From Olsenella massiliensis (lineage in GTDB: Bacteria; Actinomycetota; Coriobacteriia; Coriobacteriales; Atopobiaceae): DNA of 64,000 nt. The notes under the pieces were generated by a model that was not told where the DNA came from, did no database searches, and saw only the letters and a program-made list of their open reading frames with translations. The stretch is taken from positions 186,001 to 250,000 of the forward strand of contig NZ_LN898211.1 of NCBI RefSeq assembly GCF_001457795.1, read 5' to 3'. The first letter of the stretch is position 1, and every line of letters starts with the position of its first letter. The position numbers and the translations under genes were made by a program. Positions 42,381 to 49,952 of the stretch are shown in pieces.

Positions 42381-43244
42381 TCAGGCGCCCTGCACGCCCA
42401 TGCCCACGAGGTCGGGACCCGTGTGCACCATGAGGTCGGGCTGGAGCTCCTGCGAGAGGAACTCCACCACGTCGGCCTTGACCTGCGCGCGCACCCGCTC
42501 CTCGAGCACGTCGCGGAGCCTGGCGGTCGCCTGCGTGAAGCACACGGCAAGGCGCACGCGCTCAAAGCGGTTGGCCCTCTCGGCCACGAGCCTCACCATG
42601 GCCTCAAGGGCTCGCTCCCAGCCGCGGGCCTTCTTGGCCATGGTGTAGTAGCCCTCCCTGTTGCAGGTGAGCACCGGCTTGATGTTGAGGATGCTGCCAA
42701 GGCGATAGATGGCCGCGTTGATGCGGCCGCCCTCGTGCAGGTAGTCGAGCGACTTGACGGCAAAGAACACGTCGGTGTCCTCGATGACGCCCTGGAGCCT
42801 GCCGTCGAGCTCGGCAAAGGGCACGCCCTCCTCCACGAGCGCCGTGGCGCGCCGCACCACCATGCCGGCCATCATGCCGATGGACTTGGTGTCAATCACG
42901 AGCACGGGAAAGTCCTCCAGCTGGTCGGCGACCATCTGGACGGTGTGGTTGGTGGCGGAGAGGGCGCTGGCTATGGTGACGACGACGGCCCGCTCGTATC
43001 CGTCGGCCTTGGCCTTGCGCAGCGTCGTCTCGATCTCGTGGGGGGAGGGCAGGGAGGTCTTGGGTATCTCGTCCGCAAAGCGCCGCACGACCTCGGCCGA
43101 GCTGATGTCAACCCCGCTCGAGAACGAGGAGCCGTCCGAGTAGTTTATGTGCAGCGGCATGACGCGGATGTCGTGCTCGCGGCAGAACGCCGGGTCCGTG
43201 TCCGTGCCGGAGTCAGTGATGATGGCGATGCGCTGGGCGTTCAT
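42381..43244 (-). CDS. DegV family fatty-acid-binding protein
   Basis: This 287-residue DegV-fold protein is related to FakB, which presents a fatty acid to the FakA kinase for phosphorylation. Recognisable parts are IAIITDSGTDTDP (residues about 6-18), LHINYSDGSSFSSGVDIS, PKTSLPSPHEIE (fatty-acid carboxylate-binding loop, usually TSxPS), and SLDYLHEGGRINAAIYRLGS with LNIKPVLT. All are standard. CAGGAGG precedes the ATG at 43244. It stands alone between mtnN (convergent) and nhaA (divergent). Whether it binds host or exogenous fatty acids is unknown, and the kinase gene is not in this window. Confidence 0.94.
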   Translation of the reverse strand: MNAQRIAIITDSGTDTDPAFCREHDIRVMPLHINYSDGSSFSSGVDISSAEVVRRFADEIPKTSLPSPHEIETTLRKAKADGYERAVVVTIASALSATNHTVQMVADQLEDFPVLVIDTKSIGMMAGMVVRRATALVEEGVPFAELDGRLQGVIEDTDVFFAVKSLDYLHEGGRINAAIYRLGSILNIKPVLTCNREGYYTMAKKARGWERALEAMVRLVAERANRFERVRLAVCFTQATARLRDVLEERVRAQVKADVVEFLSQELQPDLMVHTGPDLVGMGVQGA

Positions 43245-43508
43245 GGGATCCTCCTGGACAGACGTGCAAGGAGGCGTCTCCCCCTCGTTTGCTGTCTATG
43301 GTTGCACAAACCTGCTATGTTCTGTATGGGTTTGTCGAAGGTGTAACGAGGGCGTCGCCCAGCGTCCGTCCGCAGGCGCCCGCAGAGGCCGTACGCCCGT
43401 CGTCAGGGCTGACGCAGCCGCCGCCCCGCACGCGGGAACGGCACGTCTTTCGGGAGCGGCCCCTCATGCGGGGCCGGAGCGTCACGTAGTCACGTAGAGG
43501 GGAAGAAC

Positions 43509-44960
43509 ATGGACAAGGCACGTCCCGGCATCCGACAGGACGGCGCGCATCAGCCCAAGAATCCCACCGTCCAGCAGCGGGGCATCATACGCGAGCCCAA
43601 GGTCGTGCGTCGGCTCAAGAGTCGCTCCGCCCTCGAGACAATCACGTCCAACGGCACCATCGCCGCGGCCATGATGGTCGTCGCCGCGCTGCTTGCGGTC
43701 ATCGTCGCCAACTCGCCTGCCTACGAGCCCCTCCATCACGTGCTGGAGGCTCCCCTGACGCTGGGCGTGGGCCCCCTGACGGCGAGCATCAGCGTCGAGG
43801 GCTTCGTGAACGACTTTCTCATGGCCGTCTTCTTCCTTCTCGTGGGCATAGAGCTCAAGTACGAGATGACGGTGGGACAGCTGCGCCGTCCCCGTCAGGC
43901 CGCCCTGCCCATGCTCGCCGCCGTGGGCGGGGTGTGCGTGCCCGCGCTCGTCTATCTGGCGTTCAACCACGGGGGCGCCTCGCACGGCTGGGCCGTGCCC
44001 ATCGCCACCGACATCGCCTTCGCCCTCGGCGTGATGTCGCTGCTGGGAGACCGTGTGGCCTCCGAGACCAAGGTCTTCTTCCAGACGCTCGCCATAGCCG
44101 ACGACATCGTGGCCATCGTGGTCCTGGCCCTCTTCTACGGCCAGACGCCCCAGGTGGCCTGGGTCGCGGCGTCACTCATCGTGGTGGTGCTGCTCGCCGC
44201 GCTCTCGCGGGCGCGCGTGTATTCGGCCAAGCCCTACCTCCTCGTGGGCCTCGCGCTGTGGTTCTGCATGTACAACTCCGGCATCCACGCCACGCTCGCC
44301 GGCGTGGTCCTCGCGTTCTTCCTTCCCGCGCGCTCGGACGTCAGGCTCAGCAGCCTTCGGTCGTGGCTGGGCAACCAGGCGCAGGTGCTCGAGGACCGCT
44401 ATGACGACGACATGCACGTCCTGGGCCAGCATGCCTTCACGGACTCGGCAAACCACGTCGAGAGGGTCCTGCATCACGTGACGCCGCCCCTCCAGCGCGT
44501 CGAGCGCACGATCGCCACGTCGGTCAACTTCTTGATACTGCCCATCTTCGCCTTCGTGAACGCTCAGGTGCGCCTTGTGGGCCTTGACGTCGCCGGCCTC
44601 ATGGGCGACCCGGTGGCCCTGGGGGTGTTTCTGGGTGCCGTGGCGGGCAAGCCGCTGGGCATCATCCTCACGACCTGGGCGCTGGTGAAGGTGGGGTTTG
44701 CCCGCCTGCCCCGGCGCGTCAGCTGGGACCAGGTGGTCGCCGTCGGCATCATGGGCGGCATGGGGTTCACGATGTCCATCCTCATCTCGGGGCTCGCGTT
44801 CGCCGACCCCCTGGAGGTCAACGTCGCCAAGTGCGCCATCCTCGCCGCCTCGCTCGCCTCGGGCCTTCTGGGCATGCTGTACATGCGCGTGGGAGACCCG
44901 CTCGTCGTTCGTCTCGTCAGGTGGAGGCGCTCCCGAGCGGCGGCGCCAGAGGGGCAGTGA
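43509..44960 (+). CDS. nhaA: Na+/H+ antiporter NhaA
   Basis: This 483-residue membrane antiporter exchanges cytoplasmic sodium for external protons, important at alkaline pH or high salt. About 12 helices are seen. The paired aspartates of the ion site are in IADDIVAIVVLALFY, and ATDIAFALGVMSLLGDRV and NDFLMAVFFLLVGIELKYE are family signatures. The protein is longer than the E. coli type (388) through an N-terminal extension of about 40 residues and a charged insert at about 275-320 (LEDRYDDDMHVLGQHAFTD) typical of actinobacterial members. GAGGGGAAG precedes ATG 43509. It is monocistronic, divergent from DegV. Confidence 0.96.
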   Translation: MDKARPGIRQDGAHQPKNPTVQQRGIIREPKVVRRLKSRSALETITSNGTIAAAMMVVAALLAVIVANSPAYEPLHHVLEAPLTLGVGPLTASISVEGFVNDFLMAVFFLLVGIELKYEMTVGQLRRPRQAALPMLAAVGGVCVPALVYLAFNHGGASHGWAVPIATDIAFALGVMSLLGDRVASETKVFFQTLAIADDIVAIVVLALFYGQTPQVAWVAASLIVVVLLAALSRARVYSAKPYLLVGLALWFCMYNSGIHATLAGVVLAFFLPARSDVRLSSLRSWLGNQAQVLEDRYDDDMHVLGQHAFTDSANHVERVLHHVTPPLQRVERTIATSVNFLILPIFAFVNAQVRLVGLDVAGLMGDPVALGVFLGAVAGKPLGIILTTWALVKVGFARLPRRVSWDQVVAVGIMGGMGFTMSILISGLAFADPLEVNVAKCAILAASLASGLLGMLYMRVGDPLVVRLVRWRRSRAAAPEGQ

Positions 44961-45015
44961 CGCCTTCGCCCTTCCGGATGGGCGTCGTCGGCGCGACTTT
45001 GAGGGCTCGGGCGGG

Positions 45016-45282
45016 CTAGGCCACCGTCCCATGGCTGAAGCCCCAGCCGTGGGCGGTGATGATCGAGTTCAGTTGGTCGCAGAGGCGCCCGCGTGCGAAG
45101 CGCCCGCCCGGAAGCAGGTCGATGACCTCGCGCGAGTCGTCCGACAGGTCGTCGATGTCGGCGCGCATGAGGATGTCGATCTTCGAGACGACCCTTCCAG
45201 GGTCTCCCTCAAAGAGTGCGTCCACCAGGCCTTGCAGCTCGCCGTCGTCCGGCGAGGCGTAGCTGTCGTCTGACATCGGCAT
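45016..45282 (-). CDS. Small conserved acidic protein, function unknown
   Basis: This 88-residue soluble protein is unrecognised. It is acidic (DDSYASPDDGELQGLVDALF), predicted helical, with a central KIDILMRADIDDLSDDSREV and a C-terminal CDQLNSIITAHGWGFSHGTV. ATG 45282 (MPMSDD) is preferred because GGGAG lies 6 bases upstream; ATG 45276 is an alternative, and the long upstream extension is Arg-rich and rejected. It is divergent from the aminotransferase gene and convergent with nhaA. Codon usage fits the genome, so it is probably real, but no function can be given. Confidence 0.65.
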   Translation of the reverse strand: MPMSDDSYASPDDGELQGLVDALFEGDPGRVVSKIDILMRADIDDLSDDSREVIDLLPGGRFARGRLCDQLNSIITAHGWGFSHGTVA

Positions 45283-45491
45283 AGGGTGCTCCCGCCGCTC
45301 TCGTGCGTTCTCGCGTCTCATGGCGCACATGGTAGCAAATCGTCGGTGCCGCTCGGGCAAGACGCCCGTGCCGCACGCCGTCAGGCGGGACCTCCTCGTC
45401 GTGGCGCGCCGCCGGAGCGGGCCGGCTGGGATGCCTGCGGGGGAGTATACTTTGCTGCGACGGGCGCACGGCCTTCGAAAAGGAGAGGTCC

Positions 45492-46793
45492 ATGACAGAG
45501 CTTGCAACTCCCAACGCGTACGAGGCCCTTTCCGACGAGGAGCTGCGCGCCCGGGTGACGGCGCTCGAGGCCGAGGCCGCCGACATCAGGGCCCGGGGAC
45601 TCTCCCTGGACATGGCGCGCGGCAAGCCCAGCGCCGAGCAGACGGCGCTGTCGCGTCCCATGCTCGACCTTGTCAGCTCGACCACGCCCCTCGAGGACGA
45701 CGGTGCCGTCGTGGACAACTACGGCACGCCCGACGGCCTTCCCTCGGCGCGGCGGCTTGCCGCCCAGATTCTGGGCGTGTCCCCGGACAACGTGGTGGTG
45801 GCGGGCTCGTCGAGCCTCAACCTCATGCACGACCTCGTCTGTCGCGCCTTCACCAACGGCGTCGCGGGCCAAAAGCCGTTCTGGCGGCAGGGCGAGGTCA
45901 AGTGGCTCTGCCCCAGCCCCGGTTATGACCGCCACTTCAGGATCACCGAGGACCTGGGCATCACCAACGTCGCGATACCGCTTCGCGCCGACGGCCCCGA
46001 CATGGACAAGGTGCAGGAGCTCGTCGAAGGCGACCCTGCCGTCAAGGGCATCTGGTGCGTTCCCAAGTACGCCAACCCCACCGGCATCACGTACTCTGAC
46101 GAGGTCGTCCGCCGCTTTGCGGCGCTCAGGCCCGCCGCGCCCGACTTTCGCGTCTACTGGGACAACGCCTACGCCGTCCATGCCTTCGGCGACACGGACG
46201 ACCGGCTGCTCAACATCTTTGACGCGCTGGCCCAGGAGAGCGCCGGCTCGCTCGTGTACGAGTTCGGCTCCACCGCCAAGGTGACCTTCCCGAGCTCGGG
46301 CATCGCCTTCGTGGCGGCCGACGACCACGACATGGCGGAGATTCGCGCCGCGTTTGCCGTGGAGCGCGTGAGCGCCGAGAAGTTCTCGCAGCTGGCCCAT
46401 GCCCGCTTCCTCAAGGACCTCGACGGCGTCCGGGCCCACATGGCCAAGCACGCCGCCGTGGTGCGACCTCGCTTTGAGCTGGTGGAGCGCAAGCTCACCG
46501 AGGGCCTGGGCGGGCTGGGCGTCGCCGAGTGGAGCCACCCCCACGGGGGCTACTTCGTGTCCTTCGAGGGCCGTCCCGGGTCCGCCAGGCGCACGGTGGC
46601 CCTCATGGCCGACCTGGGCGTCAAGCTGACGCCCGCCGGCGCCACCTGGCCCTCGGGCAAGGATCCCCGTGACACCAACATCCGCATCGCGCCGACCTAC
46701 CCCACGCTCGACGACCTGGCCGCCGCGCTCGACGTCTTTGTGGTGGCCGTCAAGCTCGTGGCCGCTCGCCTCGTTCTGGAGGCGCGCGCATAG
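45492..46793 (+). CDS. Type Ic aspartate aminotransferase-like PLP enzyme
   Basis: This 433-residue fold-type I aminotransferase resembles the MocR-like/type Ic aspartate aminotransferases. Early conserved LDMARGKPSAEQTALSRPML (about residues 38-57) is a family hallmark. Also present are DNYGTPDGLPSARRLAAQIL, VAGSSSLNLMHDLV, PKYANPTGITYSDE (the substrate/PLP asparagine) and YWDNAYAVH. The Schiff-base lysine is in FGSTAKVTFPSSGIAF at about residue 260 and the carboxylate-binding arginine probably in TNIRIAPTYP. The reaction is probably transamination between aspartate or alanine and 2-oxoglutarate. AAAAGGAGAGG precedes ATG 45492. Confidence 0.93.
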   Translation: MTELATPNAYEALSDEELRARVTALEAEAADIRARGLSLDMARGKPSAEQTALSRPMLDLVSSTTPLEDDGAVVDNYGTPDGLPSARRLAAQILGVSPDNVVVAGSSSLNLMHDLVCRAFTNGVAGQKPFWRQGEVKWLCPSPGYDRHFRITEDLGITNVAIPLRADGPDMDKVQELVEGDPAVKGIWCVPKYANPTGITYSDEVVRRFAALRPAAPDFRVYWDNAYAVHAFGDTDDRLLNIFDALAQESAGSLVYEFGSTAKVTFPSSGIAFVAADDHDMAEIRAAFAVERVSAEKFSQLAHARFLKDLDGVRAHMAKHAAVVRPRFELVERKLTEGLGGLGVAEWSHPHGGYFVSFEGRPGSARRTVALMADLGVKLTPAGATWPSGKDPRDTNIRIAPTYPTLDDLAAALDVFVVAVKLVAARLVLEARA

Positions 46794-46953
46794 GCCGCGG
46801 CATGGGGTGTGGACGAAGCTTTGCTCACTCTGTGGGGTCGGCGGTAATTAGGTAGAATCAGTGCTGCGTGTCCCACGGCCGACGCGCATGTCTTTCATAC
46901 GTCCTGGGCGTTCGGCCTTACGTCGCGGCGCCCGCCGGGAGGGGTTTCGTTCC

Positions 46954-47913
46954 ATGGCACATCACGTCACGTCGCCGGGCACGGCACAGAAAGCGCGCAA
47001 GGGGGGCGGTGCCACGGGCGCCGGCTGGAGGAGCTCCGCCCGCGTTCGCCTGGCCGGGACCGACGGCGGCGACAAGGGGCACGTCGTCTACAAGCCGTCG
47101 CTCACCGACCGCCTGGGCGGCAAGAAGCGCCTTCGCGACATCGCGATCGCCGCGTTCGCCGTCATCATCGGCGTGTCCATGATGCTGCCGTCGCTCTCGC
47201 TCATCTTTGCCAGCCCGGGCCCCAAGACGCCCGCGAGCTCCTCGACGCCCACGTCCGACCCCTCTGACGCGTCGGGCGCCAGCTCGGCGCCCGCGAGCAT
47301 GTCTGACGTGGACGCCACCTACGGCGCGACCACCGACTCCCTCAAGTCCAAGCTCGAGGCAGCCACCAGCGATTCTGACAAGCTGGCGTGCCACCTGGGC
47401 CTGGGCGACGACTACGCCGCATGGGCCGCCGCCGCCCGAGGCTTCGCCAAGGACGACGCCGGCAAGGCGCACGTGGCGGACCTCTACGGCCAGGCCATCG
47501 ACCACTACCGGCAGTACCTCTCCCTCAACGACTCCGACGCCGTCAAGGTCAAGGTGGCGCAGTGCCAGCTGGGCAACAACGACGTCAACGCTGCCATCGA
47601 CCTTCTCGAGCAGGTCGCCAAGGACGCTCCCGACTATGCGCCCGCCTGGGTGTACCTGGGCGTCTCCTACGCGGCCGGCGGCGATCTCACCAAGGCGACG
47701 AACTCGTTCAAGAAGGCGGAGGAGACTGACCCCAACGACGAGTACGGGGCCAAGACGCTCGCCCAGAAGTACGAGGCCTACCTCGCCTCCAAGTCCGGAC
47801 CCTCCGGCAGCGCCGGCTCGGATGACGGAGCCGGGGGGTCGCCCTCGTCGCCCGCGCCGGGCGGCACGCTCTTGGACAAGCTGAACTCCAGCGCGGGCAC
47901 GGCCGCACAGTAA
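46954..47913 (+). CDS. Membrane-anchored tetratricopeptide-repeat protein
   Basis: This 319-residue protein has a basic cytoplasmic N-terminus of about 65 residues, one transmembrane helix (IAIAAFAVIIGVSMMLPSLS, about 68-87), a Ser/Thr/Ala-rich linker and an extracytoplasmic TPR domain (about 130-275). The TPR-like units are VADLYGQAIDHYRQYLSLND, VKVAQCQLGNNDVNAAIDLL and AWVYLGVSYAAGGDLTKATN. The C-terminus is Gly/Ser-rich. ATG 46954 follows GGGAGGGG. It heads a same-strand cluster with a STAS protein, TatA and TatC, with gaps of 16, 59 and 2 bp. A scaffold role is likely; partners are unknown. Confidence 0.82.
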   Translation: MAHHVTSPGTAQKARKGGGATGAGWRSSARVRLAGTDGGDKGHVVYKPSLTDRLGGKKRLRDIAIAAFAVIIGVSMMLPSLSLIFASPGPKTPASSSTPTSDPSDASGASSAPASMSDVDATYGATTDSLKSKLEAATSDSDKLACHLGLGDDYAAWAAAARGFAKDDAGKAHVADLYGQAIDHYRQYLSLNDSDAVKVKVAQCQLGNNDVNAAIDLLEQVAKDAPDYAPAWVYLGVSYAAGGDLTKATNSFKKAEETDPNDEYGAKTLAQKYEAYLASKSGPSGSAGSDDGAGGSPSSPAPGGTLLDKLNSSAGTAAQ

Positions 47914-47929
47914 GAGAAACGGAGCAATC

Positions 47930-48247
47930 ATGAGCATTTCCATCACCCCGTCAGGGTCGTCGGACGCGCGTCTTCTGGGATGCGCCGGCGAGATTGACGT
48001 CTCCAACGCCGCCGTGCTCAGGGACGCCCTGAACCAGGCGCTTGACGAAGGGGTGACGTCCCTCGAGGCGGATCTCGCAGAGGTCTCCTACATTGACTCG
48101 ACGGGCATCGGCGTGCTGGTGGGCGCCGCGCATCGCGCGAAGGAGTCAGGTGTGAGCTTCACGGTGTCCCATCCCCAGCGCAACGTCGAGCGAGTCCTCT
48201 CCCTGCTGGGCGTGGCAGGGGAGCTGGGCGTTGACGAGGCAAGATGA
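47930..48247 (+). CDS. Anti-sigma-factor antagonist (STAS domain)
   Basis: This 105-residue single STAS-domain protein is of the SpoIIAA/RsbV type. The conserved phosphorylatable serine is Ser57 in EVSYIDSTGIGVLVGA, after the strand SLEADLA. GEIDVSNAAVLRDALNQAL at about residues 20-38 is the usual first helix. Such proteins bind an anti-sigma kinase and free an alternative sigma factor when unphosphorylated. No kinase or sigma gene is adjacent, so its partner lies elsewhere. CGGAGC precedes ATG 47930, and it sits 16 bp after the TPR gene and 59 bp before tatA. Confidence 0.93.
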   Translation: MSISITPSGSSDARLLGCAGEIDVSNAAVLRDALNQALDEGVTSLEADLAEVSYIDSTGIGVLVGAAHRAKESGVSFTVSHPQRNVERVLSLLGVAGELGVDEAR

Positions 48248-48306
48248 CGAGGCCGCGAGCAGGTCGCGGCAAGAGGGCCGCTCGACGGCGGCAGGAGGTG
48301 TGACGC

Positions 48307-48975
48307 TTGTTTGGCATAGGTGGAACTGAGCTCGCCATCATCATCGTCTTTGTCTTCCTGCTCTTTGGCCCGGACAAGCTCCCGGGCATGGGCAGGACGA
48401 TAGGCCGAGCGCTCAGGCAGTTCAAAAGTGCCCAGGAGGGCTTTACGGAGGTCGTTCAGACGCAGGTCATGGACCCTCTCAACGACGCCATGAACGGGAC
48501 GGACGACGAGAGGAAGGCCAAGCGGGCGGCGGCCCTGGGCGACGACGCCGACCTGGAGAACGAGAGCGTCCCCAAGAAGCGCGCCAACGAGACGTTTGCC
48601 GAGCGCAAGGCGCGGCTCAAGGCGGAGCGCGCGGCGAAGGAGGCCGCCCAGGCGCGCGAGGGCGCCCAGGCAGCCGAGAAGGACGGCGATGCGCAGGGTC
48701 CCGTCGTCGACGCGTCCGATGACGTCTCACCCACCGCGGCCGTGGCCCACCACGAGGCTGACGACGCGGCCGCGTCGCGACCTGACACGAGCGCGGCGGC
48801 CCTGTGGTCCATGAGCCCCAAGAAGGCGGTCGTGCCGGCATCGGAGGAAGACGGCGTCGAGCCCGTGCCTGCGGGCGACGCTACAGACGCCGACGCCGAC
48901 CTTGACGCCGACCGCGTCGACCCCGCCGACGCCGACATCTCGGCGGCGGGCGTCACGGACGAGAGGGGGGCGTGA
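48307..48975 (+). CDS. tatA: Sec-independent translocase subunit TatA/TatB
   Basis: This 222-residue subunit of the twin-arginine export system has an N-terminal helix (GGTELAIIIVFVFLLFG, residues about 5-21), the conserved FGPDKLPGMG hinge and the amphipathic helix RTIGRALRQFKSAQEGF. The remainder is a long charged, Ala/Asp-rich cytoplasmic tail of about 150 residues, unusually long for TatA and more like TatB. Only one TatA/B gene lies here, consistent with a minimal TatAC system. The TTG start at 48307 is supported by an AGGAGG site. The stop nearly overlaps tatC. Two Tat-type binding lipoproteins in this window are probable substrates. Confidence 0.92.
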   Translation: MFGIGGTELAIIIVFVFLLFGPDKLPGMGRTIGRALRQFKSAQEGFTEVVQTQVMDPLNDAMNGTDDERKAKRAAALGDDADLENESVPKKRANETFAERKARLKAERAAKEAAQAREGAQAAEKDGDAQGPVVDASDDVSPTAAVAHHEADDAAASRPDTSAAALWSMSPKKAVVPASEEDGVEPVPAGDATDADADLDADRVDPADADISAAGVTDERGA

Positions 48976-48977
48976 CC

Positions 48978-49769
48978 ATGCCCATCGGACCAGCGCGCAT
49001 GCCGCTCATTGACCACCTGGGCGAGCTCAGACGGCGCATGACCATCATCATCGTCTCGCTTCTCGCCACGGCCATCGTGGTCTACATGGCGACGCCGACC
49101 CTGATCGACTTCATGATGGATCCCATCCGCAGCTCCCTGCAGGGCAGCGACCTTGCCATCTTCAGCGTCCTGGGCGGCTTCACCATCAGGTTCAAGGTCG
49201 CCCTCTTCTTTGGCATGATCATCTGCTCGCCGATCATCATCTGGGAGGTCATGGGGTTCTTCCTGCCCGCGCTCACCGAGCGCGAGCGCAAGTGGGTGGT
49301 GCCCACCGTGGGCGCCATGGTGGGCCTCTTCTTTCTGGGCATGGTCTTCTGCTACCTGGTGATCCAGAAGGCCGCCATCGGCTGGATGATCAGCCAGAGC
49401 GCCGACGTCGCCGCGATCATCCCTGACGCCGTGGACTACCTCAACATCATGATGCTGCTGGAGATCGGCTTTGGCGTCGCCTTCCAGATACCCATCGTGA
49501 TCTTCTATCTCTCGGTGCTGCACCTCGTCCCCTACAGCACCCTCAGGAGCCAGTGGCGCTACATCTACGTGGGCCTGCTGGTGTTTGCCAGCGTCGTCAC
49601 GCCTGACGCCTCGCCCGTCACGATGATCCTCATGTTCGCGGCGCTGATCCTGCTCTACGAGGCCGCGCTCGTCGTGGCGCGCTACGTCCTGGTGGCCATG
49701 GACGGCAAGGAGTCGCTCAAGTGGACGCGCGAGCAGTACCGGGAGCACAAGCTCGAGAAGGAGGCGTAG
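48978..49769 (+). CDS. tatC: Sec-independent protein translocase TatC
   Basis: This 263-residue polytopic membrane protein is the twin-arginine signal receptor. Six helices are predicted. The conserved cytoplasmic start MPLIDHLGELRRRM contains the signal-binding glutamate, and TIRFKVALFFGMIICSPIIIWEVMGFFLPAL and FASVVTPDASPVTM are family signatures. ATG 48978 is preferred because AGAGGGGGG ends seven bases upstream; the GTG at 48972 overlaps the tatA stop and is too close to the site. It closes the TPR-STAS-TatA-TatC cluster, with topA next after about 180 bp. Confidence 0.96.
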   Translation: MPIGPARMPLIDHLGELRRRMTIIIVSLLATAIVVYMATPTLIDFMMDPIRSSLQGSDLAIFSVLGGFTIRFKVALFFGMIICSPIIIWEVMGFFLPALTERERKWVVPTVGAMVGLFFLGMVFCYLVIQKAAIGWMISQSADVAAIIPDAVDYLNIMMLLEIGFGVAFQIPIVIFYLSVLHLVPYSTLRSQWRYIYVGLLVFASVVTPDASPVTMILMFAALILLYEAALVVARYVLVAMDGKESLKWTREQYREHKLEKEA

Positions 49770-49857
49770 CGCGTCCGCTGTGAGCCGCGCCCGTCATGCG
49801 CCTTTGAGGGATGTTGCGCAAGGCGCGCGGCAGGCTTGCCGATGCGGGGCAATGGCC

Positions 49858-49885
49858 TGTGACGTCGCGCCTCGTCTGCTATAGT
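49858..49885 (+). promoter_or_regulatory. Promoter candidate for topA
   Basis: TGTGAC (49858-49863), a 16-bp spacer and TATAGT (49880-49885) lie about 70 bp upstream of the topA start. The -10 is a 5/6 match; the -35 is weak. Confidence 0.4.
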
Positions 49886-49952
49886 GTGCAGCCCAAGGGA
49901 CGGTGCGACGCGCCGTCGTCTGAGCGTCCGGGCCCGAAGGGAGTCGAGCGTC

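Noticed and set aside
45283-45507. N-terminal extension of the small acidic protein
   Set aside because: The extension is Arg-rich, crosses the aminotransferase promoter region and start, and the ATG at 45282 has its own ribosome site.
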